From contig JABFFZ010000019.1 in assembly GCA_013112725.1 (NCBI GenBank), positions 1 to 64,000 of the forward strand: 64,000 nucleotides of DNA. The letters run 5' to 3'. Made by a program: the position numbers and the translations under genes. Of the stretch, positions 16,282 through 25,673 are shown piece by piece; the stretch's first letter is position 1, and the number at the start of each line of letters is the position of its first letter. The DNA is from Chloroflexota bacterium. GTDB lineage: Bacteria; Chloroflexota; Anaerolineae; Promineifilales; Promineifilaceae. The notes beneath the pieces were generated by a model, which had not been told where the DNA came from, did not search any database, and saw only the letters and a list, made by a program, of their open reading frames with translations.

Positions 16282-17667
16282 TCAATGGCGAACAGGCGCA
16301 GCCTCATACATGGCTGCTTTAATATCCAGGCAGTCGCGGCGCACGGTGGGGTCCACTTCAATCATGGCTGCGATTTTTTCATAGCCATACAGAATGGTGG
16401 TGTGGTCCCGATTACCCAACTTTTCGCCAATAAGGGGTAGAGAAGCGTCTGTTTCAGTGCGGGCCAAATACATCGCCATCTGCCGCGGATAGGCAACGGA
16501 ACGTTTACGGCTGGAACCAGCCATCTCGTCCGGCGTCACCCCAAAGTAGCAGCAGACCGCTTCCAAGACCAGTTCAAATGTCAATTTGTCCGGCCGCCGG
16601 ATCAGATCGGCCATGGCCATGTTCACCAGTTCCATATCTACCGTACTGCCGGAAAGTTGGGCATAGGCCATCACTTTGTTAAACGCGCCTTCCAATTCCC
16701 GGATGTTGTTGCGTACATGCTGGGCAATGAAGTCCATCACCGCGTCGGGCACGTACACGCCGCACTCTTCTGCTTTTGTCTGCAAAATGGCCTTACGCAT
16801 TTCCACATCGGGCATTTGAATATCGGCCATCAAGCCCCACTCAAAACGGGATTGCAACCGCTCTTCTAAGGTCATCATCGCTTTGGGTGGGCGGTCGCTA
16901 GAAATAACCACTTGTTTGCCCTGGCTGTGCAGTTCATTGAAGGTGTGGAAAAGTTCTTCCTGGGTGCTTTCTTTTCCGGCGATAAACTGGATGTCATCAA
17001 TCATCAAGACATCAGGGGTGCGATAGCGTTCGCGGAATTCGGCCATCTTCTTATTGCGGATGGACTGCACCAGATCATTGGTGAAGGTCTCAGAGGGAAT
17101 GTAACAAACGGTGTAACCGTCTTGCATGCATTTGTGACCGATGGCATGCAGCAAATGGGTTTTGCCCAGGCCAACGCCGCCATAAATGAAAAGGGGGTTG
17201 TAGGTTTCGCCGGGGTTTTCGGCCACAGAGAGGGCGGCGGCGTGGGCCAGCCGGTTGCTGGGGCCAACAACAAAGGTGGAAAAGGTGAAACGGCCGTTTA
17301 AGTTCGCCACCGTTGTCGCCGTTGTTTTGCCATTCAAGCGGCCTGTTTTGAGCGCCGAGCCGTTAGTGCCATTGACGCCATTAGCCGCTAATGGCTGCGG
17401 CTGTTTAATAAGATCATCAGCCCAAACCACAAACCGTATTTCTGCGGTATGGCCCACAATGGCCGACAATGTACGCAAAATCGTATCGCGCAGCCGATTT
17501 TCCAGCCAATCTTTGGCATAATCGTTGCGCACACCAATGACAAAAACATCGTCGTCACACGTCAACAAACAGGTGTCCTTCAACCAGGTATTGAAGGTTG
17601 CTCTGGTCATCTGTAGTTCCAGTTCTCCCAGGGTAGCTTTCCAGGCGGTTTCAGGTGTCATCATCAT
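16282..17667 (-). CDS. dnaA: Chromosomal replication initiator DnaA
   Basis: 461 residues. Domain I (1-75) is followed by a short linker rich in Asn/Gly/Thr. Domain III AAA+ has Walker A GGVGLGKT at 163-170, Walker B VLMIDDIQF and the sensor ISSDRPP. Domain IV carries the DNA-binding signature NRDHTTILYGYEKI. It binds DnaA boxes and opens the origin. The start is the first of three consecutive ATG codons. The upstream gap of about 620 bp contains no clear DnaA boxes. folA, thyA and lplA follow the gap in the same orientation. Confidence 0.96.
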   Translation of the reverse strand: MMMTPETAWKATLGELELQMTRATFNTWLKDTCLLTCDDDVFVIGVRNDYAKDWLENRLRDTILRTLSAIVGHTAEIRFVVWADDLIKQPQPLAANGVNGTNGSALKTGRLNGKTTATTVANLNGRFTFSTFVVGPSNRLAHAAALSVAENPGETYNPLFIYGGVGLGKTHLLHAIGHKCMQDGYTVCYIPSETFTNDLVQSIRNKKMAEFRERYRTPDVLMIDDIQFIAGKESTQEELFHTFNELHSQGKQVVISSDRPPKAMMTLEERLQSRFEWGLMADIQMPDVEMRKAILQTKAEECGVYVPDAVMDFIAQHVRNNIRELEGAFNKVMAYAQLSGSTVDMELVNMAMADLIRRPDKLTFELVLEAVCCYFGVTPDEMAGSSRKRSVAYPRQMAMYLARTETDASLPLIGEKLGNRDHTTILYGYEKIAAMIEVDPTVRRDCLDIKAAMYEAAPVRH

Positions 17668-18293
17668 TGATCCAATATGGGTATGGGCAGCCTGTCATCC
17701 GGCAGATAACAGGCAGGCAGCAACACATGACCTCAAGTCACAAAGCAAATTCAATTGGTACGAGTAGGTATACGGCCGTTGCTCACAAAATTAAGGATTG
17801 AAACGGGGATACTTCTCAACCCGACAGCGCTTCCTCTTCGCCGATTCTGTGGCTCCCACCGCCAACCCACCAATGCTATGTAGCGACCAATAACATTGGA
17901 TGATGATTGGCTCAATGTGGTATGCAGATATGTTTACAACGGCACGCTCATTCTAGCAAAAGGATGCCAGGGATGCAATGAAAAAGAGCCAATTTTGCCT
18001 TAAAAGCTGGAACATTTTTAGGTTGTTGAAATCTTAAAAATTTTCAACTTTTAAGATGGGCAGCTTGACAATTCGCCGTACTACCCACATATAGGGGTTC
18101 ACCGGCAAATGTTGCCCGTATATCTGGTATCTTTGGTAGCGACAACGGCCGTGCCAATTGTCCGTGCTCCCTCATCTTTACGCCATTGGCCAGTTTTTTC
18201 TGCCTGCTAAAGGACTCTATTGTGTATTAGGGGAAATTTGGGCCGGCGGCGCCCCATACCCACACGCTGCCTATATGAAAATGCAAAATGTGA
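17668..18293. other. 626-bp gap upstream of dnaA, possible regulatory or origin region
   Basis: No coding frame was accepted. It contains an A/T-rich stretch at 17990-18057 with overlapping inverted repeats (GTTGAAA with TTTCAAC; ATCTTAAAA with TTTTAAGAT) and two ACGGCCGT octamers. I found no TTATCCACA-type DnaA box on either strand. A TTGACA at 18065 has no good matching -10. It could hold the dnaA promoter and a diverged origin; that is inference from position alone. Confidence 0.4.
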
Positions 18294-18788
18294 TCACGGC
18301 CGTTCCCAGATCAACCAGGTAAACCGATGGGCATGACGGCCGTCTGGTTCATGCACCTGCCGCCAAATTTCACGCCATTCGCCTGGGTCAATTGCCGGGA
18401 AATAGGCATCGCCATGAAATTCGCCGTCCACGAGCGTTAGATAAAGGCGGCGCGTCAACGGCAACGCTTCGGCATAAATTTGGGCGCCACCACCAATGAT
18501 GGCTTCAGGCACATCGCCGGCAGCGACCAATGCCGCCGGGAGCGAATGGGCAATAGTGCAACCAGGAGCTTCGTAATGGGGGTTGCGGGTGACGATGATG
18601 TTGTGACGGCCGCGCAGCGGCTTAAACTTCGCCGGTATCGAATCATACGTCTTGCGCCCCATAATCACCGGTTTACCCATGGTCTGCTCCACAAACCAGC
18701 GCATATCGTCCGGCAAGCGCCAGGGCAGGCCATTGTTCGCGCCAATCAGGCCGTTGTGATCCATAGCGACGATGAGGGAAATAATCAT
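18294..18788 (-). CDS. folA: Dihydrofolate reductase
   Basis: 164 residues, standard length. Reduces dihydrofolate to tetrahydrofolate with NADPH. ISLIVAMDHNGLIGANNGLPWRLPDDMRWF is the classic N-terminus with the catalytic Asp of the PDDM segment; GKPVIMGRKTYDSIP and IIGGGAQIYAEAL are the NADPH-binding motifs. It lies 57 bp downstream of thyA, whose product generates its substrate, a common pairing. The start lies against a GGGTAATT repeat array, so no SD is visible. Confidence 0.94.
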   Translation of the reverse strand: MIISLIVAMDHNGLIGANNGLPWRLPDDMRWFVEQTMGKPVIMGRKTYDSIPAKFKPLRGRHNIIVTRNPHYEAPGCTIAHSLPAALVAAGDVPEAIIGGGAQIYAEALPLTRRLYLTLVDGEFHGDAYFPAIDPGEWREIWRQVHEPDGRHAHRFTWLIWERP

Positions 18789-18845
18789 TGTAATTGGGTA
18801 ATTGGGTAATTGGGTAATTGGCGCTTCAATTACTTAATTACATCA
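18786..18845. repeat. GGGTAATT octamer array
   Basis: Four copies of an 8-bp unit followed by inverted AATTACTTAATTAC units fill the space between thyA and folA. The same unit recurs at 25920, 28892 and 53027. Confidence 0.8.
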
Positions 18846-19640
18846 TTACACCGCTATCGGCGCTTTAATCGCCGGGTGGCACTGGTAATTCACCAATTCA
18901 AAATCTTCATAGCGGAAATCGAACAGGTTTTTAACGGCCGTGTTCAAACGCATCTCTGGCAACGGATATGGTTCGCGAGAGAGCTGTAAACGAGCCTGTT
19001 CCAGATGATTCAGGTAAAGGTGGGCATCACCAAAGGTATGGACAAAATCGCCCGGCTCGTAGCCCGTCACCTGGGCCACCATCAGCGTCAGTAGGGCGTA
19101 GGAGGCGATGTTGAAGGGCACACCCAGGAAAATATCGGCGCTGCGCTGGTAAAGCTGGCAGGAAAGTTTGCCACCGGCCACGAAAAATTGGAACAGGCAA
19201 TGGCAAGGGGGCAGCGCCATCTCGTCCACGTCGGCCACGTTCCAGGCGGAGACAATGTGGCGGCGGGAGTGTGGATTGTACCGGAGTCCATGCAAAAGTT
19301 GGGTGATCTGGTCAATGGCACGGCCGTCGCGCCCCGGCCACGACCGCCACTGATAACCATACACCGGCCCCAGATCGCCATTCTCATCCGCCCACTCGTC
19401 CCAAATGGTTACGCCGTTATCGCGCAGGTAGCGGATATTGGTGTCACCCTGCAAAAACCAGAGCAGTTCATGGATGATGGAACGAAAATGGAGCTTTTTG
19501 GTCGTCACCGCCGGGAAACCATCGGCCAGATTAAAGCGCATCTGGTAGCCAAACACGCCAATCGTGCCCACCCCCGTGCGGTCGCTGCGCTCAATGCCGT
19601 TATCCAGTACATGCTGCATCAAATCCAGATATTGTTTCAT
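18846..19640 (-). CDS. thyA: Thymidylate synthase
   Basis: 264 residues, exactly the size of the bacterial enzyme. Methylates dUMP with methylene-tetrahydrofolate. The catalytic Cys is in [11 protein letters not shown]; the folate and dUMP contacts [17 protein letters not shown] and [19 protein letters not shown] are intact, as is [15 protein letters not shown]. The C-terminus ends PIAV, as in E. coli ThyA. Presumed operon with folA. Confidence 0.96.
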   Translation of the reverse strand: MKQYLDLMQHVLDNGIERSDRTGVGTIGVFGYQMRFNLADGFPAVTTKKLHFRSIIHELLWFLQGDTNIRYLRDNGVTIWDEWADENGDLGPVYGYQWRSWPGRDGRAIDQITQLLHGLRYNPHSRRHIVSAWNVADVDEMALPPCHCLFQFFVAGGKLSCQLYQRSADIFLGVPFNIASYALLTLMVAQVTGYEPGDFVHTFGDAHLYLNHLEQARLQLSREPYPLPEMRLNTAVKNLFDFRYEDFELVNYQCHPAIKAPIAV

Positions 19641-19653
19641 ACTATGCCCTTAC

Positions 19654-19685
19654 AGGTGCGACGCACTTTGAAGTGCGTTGTACCT
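19654..19685. repeat. Palindromic element, GTGCGACGCACTT family (copy 1)
   Basis: 15-bp arms with two mismatches around a 2-base loop, between lplA and thyA. A closely related, cleaner copy is at 20693-20723. Confidence 0.75.
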
Positions 19686-19692
19686 CTCATTC

Positions 19693-20679
19693 TCAATACA
19701 ACAACCGCAGAAAAGCATCCTTTTCCAGATTGCCAAAGTAGCCGGAAATATCTACCGGTTCCAGGACAACGGCCAACGCATCGGGGTCGTACCGCACGCC
19801 AACCAGCCGTTGTGCCAATTCCGCCACCGGCTGCAAACCGGCAAAATCGCCATAAATGGTGACCTGCTCAATCAGCCCCTTGTTCACCTCAATGCGCAGG
19901 TCAATTTTGCCCACTCCCTCAAAGCGATCCTGCTTACGCACATTGAAACGGGGCGAACGGCCGACATTCCATTCCCATGTCTGGTAACGGGTAGCCGAAA
20001 TCTCGTGAATCTTTTCCCAATCAGATGGCGTTAATTCGTAGGTGGACACGGCCGTACCCCCATAAATCTCTTGCAACAATGCCTCTTTCAACTGGTGAAT
20101 GTCCATATCCACCGGCAGCAATTCCCGAATGTTGACCACAAAAGCGCGAATGGATTGCACCGCATTGGAGGTGATCTCTAGCTGCCGGGGATTGAGCGCC
20201 TTGAGCAGCGTTTCCAGGTGACTGTCAAAGAGCAATGTGCCGTGACTGAACATCCGCTGGGAGGTAGCATATTGGGCATTGCCGGAAATCTTCTTCCCGG
20301 CGGCGTAAATGTCGCTTTTGCCGCGTAGTTCGGCATCCACGCCCAACGTACGCAGGGCACGGGCCACCGGTTCGGTGAAGCGGGCAAAGTTGTGCAAGTG
20401 GTCACGGCCGTTGCTCATAAAACTAAAATTCAAATTGCCCAGATCATGGTACACCGCCCCCCCACCCGACAGCCGCCGCACCACATGAATGTTGTTGGCG
20501 CGGATAAAGTCCGTATCAATTTCCTCAATCGTATTCTGGTTACGGCCGATAATGACCGACGGCTCATTGATGTAAAAGAGCAAAATCGGCTCTTCCGTAG
20601 CCACATGCCGCAGCACATATTCCTCAATTGCCAGATTGATGCGTGGGTCGGTGATGTTTTGGTTGTCTACAAATAACAT
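19693..20679 (-). CDS. lplA: Lipoate-protein ligase A
   Basis: 328 residues. Activates free lipoate to lipoyl-AMP and attaches it to the lysine of lipoyl domains. The lipoate-binding RRLSGGGAVYHDLGNLNFSF is intact, as is the lysine of AAGKKISGNAQ. The C-terminal accessory domain (about 245-328) is present, which marks a scavenging LplA rather than a LipB. The E2 subunit at 567-1790 is an obvious target. A palindromic repeat lies on each side. Confidence 0.93.
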   Translation of the reverse strand: MLFVDNQNITDPRINLAIEEYVLRHVATEEPILLFYINEPSVIIGRNQNTIEEIDTDFIRANNIHVVRRLSGGGAVYHDLGNLNFSFMSNGRDHLHNFARFTEPVARALRTLGVDAELRGKSDIYAAGKKISGNAQYATSQRMFSHGTLLFDSHLETLLKALNPRQLEITSNAVQSIRAFVVNIRELLPVDMDIHQLKEALLQEIYGGTAVSTYELTPSDWEKIHEISATRYQTWEWNVGRSPRFNVRKQDRFEGVGKIDLRIEVNKGLIEQVTIYGDFAGLQPVAELAQRLVGVRYDPDALAVVLEPVDISGYFGNLEKDAFLRLLY

Positions 20680-20692
20680 AGGTGTCTTTTAT

Positions 20693-20723
20693 GGTGTGAC
20701 GCACTTCAAAAGTGCGTCACACC
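20693..20723. repeat. Palindromic element, GGTGTGACGCACTT family (copy 2)
   Basis: Perfect 14-bp arms (20693-20706, 20710-20723) with a 3-base loop, followed, as in copy 1, by CTCTCA. Confidence 0.85.
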
Positions 20724-20732
20724 TCTCACATT

Positions 20733-22253
20733 CTACCCAGCCAACGGAAACAGAGCCAGCAGCAACCAGGCAAAGAAGAGGGCATTCCCCAGGCCATAGG
20801 CCCAGGGGTCATCCACCGCCCCACCCACCAGCGCCATGATGCCCAACACAATCGGCAGCACGGGCAGCACCAGCACCAGGAAAAAGAGAGAGGGGACGAA
20901 GAGTACGGCCGTGCCCAACCCCACCATCAGCACCCCACTCTGCCCCACCCACCAGCCAATCCGCTTGCCCATAGATGCCCCTTGCTGTGCCCGGCCCGCC
21001 GCCAACAGCCAGGGCACAAAGGCCAGCGCCAGCAGCGGCCAGCGCAGCAGCCGCACCGGAATAAGAAACCAGGGCAGCCACACCACTTGCGCCATCAGCC
21101 CAAAAGCCAGCCATAAAAAGGCAAAAATGGCGAGGGCACGAAGGGAACTGGAGATTGAGAGAGTTGTCCTGAGCTTGCCGAAGGATGGAGAGATGGGAGA
21201 TTGCCGCCAGCGCCAGCCGAGGGCGAGCCAGACCAGACCAAATATCAGGAACCATAAACCTTGCGCCCCGGCAATGAGGATACCGCCCAACTGCCCAACA
21301 GGTATGATTTGATTCGCCAGCCATAACACGGCCGTGGCCACCAACGGCGCAACGAACAGCCCTATAACGTGCCAGGGCGGGCGGCGAAAATAGGGCGTGA
21401 TGCGCGGCTGGCGAATGGCCGGTGTGATGGCTGCCGCCAACACCAGCCACGCCGCCAACTGCACCAGATACCAGACCATACGCCGGTCTATGTACGCTGC
21501 CGTTGTCAGCAGACCAAACGTTTGCCCCAACCAGCCCACGGCCGTCTGGTGCGCCGTCGGGCTAAAGAGAATGGTGATATGCTCCACGCCGGGGATGAGT
21601 TGGAAGGAACGGGCACGGCCGTTTGCAAAATCCGTATTCGCCCCACCCGCCCGCGCCAGTAAATCTTCGGCATTGGCCGCAAACTGCGGTTCCAACTGGC
21701 CCGCTTGCAGCAGCAAATTGCGCGGTTCCGTCTCCGTCACCGCTGCATCCGTAGGGGATACAGCAACCGCCGCCTGATACCGCTCCGGGTTAATGATACC
21801 CGCGGTCATCACCGCCCCACTGCCCATTGAATGGCCTAACAAGGCCACACGGCCATCGTCCACCTCCGGTTGGGCGACCAATGCGGCATATGCCGCGTCC
21901 ATATTGGCTTGCAGCGCCGCCGCGCCGCGTGTCATTTCCCTGCCCAACGGCGCTGGATTAGCCGCGTGGCCGTCAAAATCCAGCAGCAGCGTGGCATATC
22001 CGGCATGGGCCAGTGTATAGGCAAAGCCCAACATCAACTGCTGTGACCCACTAAACCCATGCGCAATGATAACGCCTGGTACTGGCCCCGTATTGGCCGG
22101 CGCAATCAGGCGCATGGGGATGCCGTTGTGGGTCAACGGCCGTACCACCAACCCATCCCGCGCCCACCACACCATCAACCACGCCAGCCCAATCACCAAT
22201 AGACAACCCACTACCACCATCCAGCGCCCCCGGCTCAACCGTTTTGCTCTCAT
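20733..22253 (-). CDS. Membrane-bound alpha/beta hydrolase
   Basis: About 506 residues from ATG 22253, which has the strong SD GGAGGAGAG; the longer upstream frame is repeat DNA. One N-terminal transmembrane helix (about 10-30) leads to an outward-facing alpha/beta hydrolase domain (about 40-260) with IIAHGFSGS as oxyanion region and the nucleophile elbow LLGHSMGSG. The C-terminal half is a bundle of about six to eight hydrophobic helices. At 21149-21215 the frame contains a GAGATTG-type repeat plus the element that reads SFGKLRT, giving a cytoplasmic or periplasmic loop foreign to the family. Substrate unknown; dienelactone hydrolase/esterase-like. Confidence 0.78.
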   Translation of the reverse strand: MRAKRLSRGRWMVVVGCLLVIGLAWLMVWWARDGLVVRPLTHNGIPMRLIAPANTGPVPGVIIAHGFSGSQQLMLGFAYTLAHAGYATLLLDFDGHAANPAPLGREMTRGAAALQANMDAAYAALVAQPEVDDGRVALLGHSMGSGAVMTAGIINPERYQAAVAVSPTDAAVTETEPRNLLLQAGQLEPQFAANAEDLLARAGGANTDFANGRARSFQLIPGVEHITILFSPTAHQTAVGWLGQTFGLLTTAAYIDRRMVWYLVQLAAWLVLAAAITPAIRQPRITPYFRRPPWHVIGLFVAPLVATAVLWLANQIIPVGQLGGILIAGAQGLWFLIFGLVWLALGWRWRQSPISPSFGKLRTTLSISSSLRALAIFAFLWLAFGLMAQVVWLPWFLIPVRLLRWPLLALAFVPWLLAAGRAQQGASMGKRIGWWVGQSGVLMVGLGTAVLFVPSLFFLVLVLPVLPIVLGIMALVGGAVDDPWAYGLGNALFFAWLLLALFPLAG

Positions 22254-22285
22254 TCTCTCCTCCAAAGATGCGTGATGCGTAACCC

Positions 22286-22320
22286 TTGACCAGAATTTCA
22301 CGCATCACGTTTCACGTTTC
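22286..22320. repeat. CATCACG / TTTCACG heptamer array
   Basis: Short run of 7-bp units between the hydrolase and the M23 lipoprotein gene; its inverse occurs at 22266-22280, allowing a hairpin. Confidence 0.65.
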
Positions 22321-23485
22321 ACGGTAATCCAGCCATAATTTCTACGGCCGTCACCGCCCCCTCATTCACCACCACCGGCAGCCGGTACTCCTGCCCCGCC
22401 ACCGACACAAAAAGCGTGTAATTCCCTGGCGGCAAGTCAGCAAAGAGGAAGTTCTCCGCCAGCGCCGCGTCCGGGTGAATGAGGTGCTGCGGATCATCCA
22501 GATAAGTAAACGTGTAATGATACACCGGCCCATCGGCCGTAGACTCAATCAGGGTGATGCGCACACCCTGCCACGGCCGTCCCGCTCCGTCTACCAACCG
22601 CCCCGCCAACACGCCCGTGCCCGGCAGCGGTTCCAGCCACAACATCGGGTTCTGTGTGGTTGCAAAGCCGTTGCTGCCTACGCGAACTTCCAGGTGCAGA
22701 TGAGGTACAGCCGATACCCCCTCCACGCCAATCTCCGCAATCGGGTCACCTTGCGCCACCCGCTGCCCCGCCTCTACTTGAATCTGCTGCACATGGCCGT
22801 ACAGCACATAAACCGGCTGCCCTTGCCACTGTTGATCCAGTTCCAGCACCACCAACTGCCCATACCAATCACAACGCCAACCGTACAACTCTTCGGCATC
22901 AGACTGGGTCACGACCACTGTGCCATCGGCAACGGCCGTAACCAGCGTCCCCCGCACCGCCGGCATATCCGCACCATTGTGCAGCAGGAAACGGCCGTCC
23001 CCATCCCATCCATACGGATAATACCCATTCGCCAACGGCTTGCGCCCACCCAACACCGGGTCGGTTAGCCAAAAGTGGGATTGCGGCACGGCCGTGTCCG
23101 GCGTCGGCCAGGGCCATTCACCCAAAACGTTGCGCTGGTAATCGGGTTTGGGGGGTGGTGGCTGCGGGCAGGCACGTCCTGGTGTTGGGGTGGCGGGTGA
23201 CGGTAACGGGGTAACGGTGGGCAAGCCTGCACTGAGCGCAGTTGGCGGAGCCATTGGTGAAGACGGCGATGTAGGGGTGGGTGGTACGGCCGTTGCCGAG
23301 GAGGTCGGCGAAGATGTTACCGATGGGCTGGGCGAAGATGTTACCGATGGGCTGGATGAGGGCATCGGTGAGGGGGTGGTTGTGGGCACGGCCGTTGGCG
23401 TCACCGGCAACCCCTGCGGCGCCTGACAGGCAGCCAACAACCACATCAGCACACAAACCAAAAAACCATAACGGATGCCAGTCAT
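22319..23485 (-). CDS. M23-family peptidase lipoprotein with Thr/Ser/Pro-rich linker
   Basis: About 388 residues from ATG 23485. Residues 1-20 form a lipoprotein signal peptide with lipobox LAAC. A low-complexity Ser/Thr/Pro linker (about 25-105) follows, with an internal tandem repeat of PSVTSSPS. The LytM/M23 domain (about 140-285) has HNGADMPA, LYGHVQQIQV and PHLHLEVRV, matching the zinc-binding His-Asp and HxH positions. A C-terminal beta-sandwich (about 300-388, AGRLVDGAGRPWQGVRITL) resembles a carboxypeptidase regulatory domain. Predicted to be anchored outside the membrane and act on cell-wall peptides, or be a non-catalytic cell-envelope factor. Confidence 0.85.
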   Translation of the reverse strand: MTGIRYGFLVCVLMWLLAACQAPQGLPVTPTAVPTTTPSPMPSSSPSVTSSPSPSVTSSPTSSATAVPPTPTSPSSPMAPPTALSAGLPTVTPLPSPATPTPGRACPQPPPPKPDYQRNVLGEWPWPTPDTAVPQSHFWLTDPVLGGRKPLANGYYPYGWDGDGRFLLHNGADMPAVRGTLVTAVADGTVVVTQSDAEELYGWRCDWYGQLVVLELDQQWQGQPVYVLYGHVQQIQVEAGQRVAQGDPIAEIGVEGVSAVPHLHLEVRVGSNGFATTQNPMLWLEPLPGTGVLAGRLVDGAGRPWQGVRITLIESTADGPVYHYTFTYLDDPQHLIHPDAALAENFLFADLPPGNYTLFVSVAGQEYRLPVVVNEGAVTAVEIMAGLP

Positions 23486-23614
23486 AACGGTAATTGTCTT
23501 AAGGGTGGCAACGGCCGTCAAACGTACAAGTAGCAAGTAGCCGGTTGCAGGTAATCAGTTGCCACCTGCAACCGGCCACTTGCTACCTTTCTCCCCCTCG
23601 TAAGCCAACCGCGT

Positions 23615-23620
23615 TATACT
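23615..23620 (+). promoter_or_regulatory. -10 element of aceK, leaderless arrangement
   Basis: TATACT ends eight bases before the aceK ATG at 23628 and there is no SD, so transcription should begin at or next to the start codon. The -35 is weak. Confidence 0.4.
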
Positions 23621-23627
23621 TCCTGAT

Positions 23628-25367
23628 ATGCAGCTAGACCTTTACCGCCTGTCAGACAGTCGCCTGGCCAATATGGGCGCAACGGCCATTTACCAGGCAT
23701 TCCAGACCTATTGCGCCACCTTCCAGGCCATCACCGAACGCGCCCCCCACCGGTTTGAGCAGCAAGACTGGCACGGCCGTCGCGCCGATGTCGAAGAACG
23801 CCTGGAACTATACAAGACCATTATTGACCAGACCGTTACCCACATTCACCAACTACTGGCCGAACGCCTCTGTGACAAACTCGTCTGGGCCAGCATGAAG
23901 GCCGTTTACTCTGGCCATATTTTTCCCCGCGACGACTGGGAATTGGCCGAAACCTTTTTCAACTCCGTCACCCGCCGCATCTTCACCACCGTCGGCGTAG
24001 ACCCACAAATTGAGTTTGTCACCACCGATTACCAATCACCGCCCACCCCTTCGCGCCACAAAGTGTACCGCAGCTACAAGACGCCCCAGCCCAAAGCCGA
24101 CCTCTTCTACGAAATCATCAGCAGTTATCACCCCGCCAGCCACTTTGCCCATCTGGAACAAGATTGCCGGCAAATTGCCGCCCGCATCCAGGCCCATCTG
24201 GCGGCACAAGGCTTGACGATGCAGCGGCTCGATATGGTCAAAAGTGGCTTTTATCGCAGCCAGGGCGCCTATCTGGTAGGGCGCATCCAGGCGAGCAGCC
24301 AGATTATTCCCTGCGTGTTATGCCTGCTACACGGCCGTGATGGACTCTATGTAGATAGTGTGCTGCTGGATGCCACCAGCGTTAGTATCCTGTTCGGCTT
24401 CACCCGCTCCTACTTCCACGTCAAAATTGACCGCCCCTATGACCTGGTCGCCTTCATTCAAACGCTTATCCCCCAAAAAAGGATTGCCGAAATTTACATC
24501 TCGCTGGGGTACAACAAACATGGCAAGACGGAACTGTACCGCGACATTTTGCGCCACCTGGCCCAATCCGACGCGCAGTTCCAGACCGCACCAGGGCAGC
24601 GCGGCATGGTCATGGCCGTGTTTAGCCTGCCCGACTATGACCTGGTGTTTAAGCTGATTAAAGACCATTTTGCCGACCCGAAAAAGGTGACACGCCAAAA
24701 CGTGATAGCTCAATATGATATGGTCTTTCGCCACGACCGCGCCGGCCGCCTGGTGGATGCGCAGTCGTTTGAATTTTTGGAATTTGACCAGGCGCGGTTT
24801 GACCCGGCGCTGCTGGCCGAACTGCTGGCGGTAGCCGGGCGCGCCGTGCAGGTGAAAGGGGATGCGGTCGTCATCACCCACGCCTATGTCCAGCGGCGGG
24901 TAACGCCGTTGGATGTTTACATTCGCCAGGTAGATGAAGCGTCAGCGCGGGCCGCCATTCGAGATTACGGCCGTGCCATCAAAGACATGGCCGCCACCAA
25001 CATCTTCCCCGGTGATATGCTGCTGAAAAACTTTGGCGTCACGCGGCACGGCCGTGTCGTCTTTTACGACTACGACGAGTTACGGCCGCTCACCGACTGC
25101 CATTTCCGCCGCTTCCCCGCCGCCGCCACCTATGAAGACGAACTGGCCGACGAACCCTGGTTTCACATTGCCGAAGGCGACATCTTCCCTCAGGAATTTC
25201 TGCACTTCATGGGGCTGCCCCCCCACCTGCAACAGGAATTTTTGGCCCACCACCAGGACCTGCTCGATACCCCCTACTGGCACACCACCCAGACCCGCCT
25301 GAAAAATGGCGAATACATCCACATTCTCCCCTACGGCCAACGGCAACGCCTCTATCCAAACCCATAA
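23628..25367 (+). CDS. aceK: Isocitrate dehydrogenase kinase/phosphatase
   Basis: 579 residues, the usual size. AceK phosphorylates and inactivates isocitrate dehydrogenase, and dephosphorylates it, to divert carbon into the glyoxylate bypass. The family-specific segments are all present: LLHGRDGLYVDSVLL, ISLGYNKHGKTELYRDI, the ATP-loop APGQRGMVMAVF, YVQRRVTPLDVY, and the kinase-like catalytic/metal region NIFPGDMLLKNFGVTRHGRVVFYDYDE. The N-terminal helical regulatory domain (about 1-310) is also present. The protein is best known from Proteobacteria, so its presence here is notable. No isocitrate lyase or malate synthase lies in the window. Confidence 0.95.
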   Translation: MQLDLYRLSDSRLANMGATAIYQAFQTYCATFQAITERAPHRFEQQDWHGRRADVEERLELYKTIIDQTVTHIHQLLAERLCDKLVWASMKAVYSGHIFPRDDWELAETFFNSVTRRIFTTVGVDPQIEFVTTDYQSPPTPSRHKVYRSYKTPQPKADLFYEIISSYHPASHFAHLEQDCRQIAARIQAHLAAQGLTMQRLDMVKSGFYRSQGAYLVGRIQASSQIIPCVLCLLHGRDGLYVDSVLLDATSVSILFGFTRSYFHVKIDRPYDLVAFIQTLIPQKRIAEIYISLGYNKHGKTELYRDILRHLAQSDAQFQTAPGQRGMVMAVFSLPDYDLVFKLIKDHFADPKKVTRQNVIAQYDMVFRHDRAGRLVDAQSFEFLEFDQARFDPALLAELLAVAGRAVQVKGDAVVITHAYVQRRVTPLDVYIRQVDEASARAAIRDYGRAIKDMAATNIFPGDMLLKNFGVTRHGRVVFYDYDELRPLTDCHFRRFPAAATYEDELADEPWFHIAEGDIFPQEFLHFMGLPPHLQQEFLAHHQDLLDTPYWHTTQTRLKNGEYIHILPYGQRQRLYPNP

Positions 25368-25505
25368 ACCGCCGGATGCCATAATCCCGGCGGTTGAAAT
25401 TATTGCCGGACCGCGAAGGCGGTCTTCGCTTTGTGTAGCCGCGCATTTATTCGCTTATAAGGAGTAAGGCAATCGCATGCTCAATTCTCAATTCCTGATA
25501 AGGAG

Positions 25506-25535
25506 TTGCCACTGGCCTCCCCTTCTGGTTATAAT
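25506..25535 (+). promoter_or_regulatory. Promoter of the valS T-box leader
   Basis: TTGCCA at 25506-25511 and consensus TATAAT at 25530-25535, 18 bp apart, giving a start near 25542. Confidence 0.7.
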
Positions 25536-25673
25536 GCCGCCACAATTCCATACCCATGAACTCCGGGAGGAGTACGCTGGCAAGAACCTGACAGGAAAGA
25601 CAGAGCCTCGGCTGAAAGCTCTCACAGACATCACCAACGGAAAGTCGCCCGGAATGAGTATCGCAGAAACAAC

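Noticed and set aside
17668..18293. oriC with DnaA boxes
   Set aside because: No TTATCCACA-like box found on either strand; only position and AT content support it.
23148..23426. Plus-strand ORF with GLGEDVTDGLGED repeats
   Set aside because: Complement of the Ser/Thr/Pro linker of the M23 lipoprotein.
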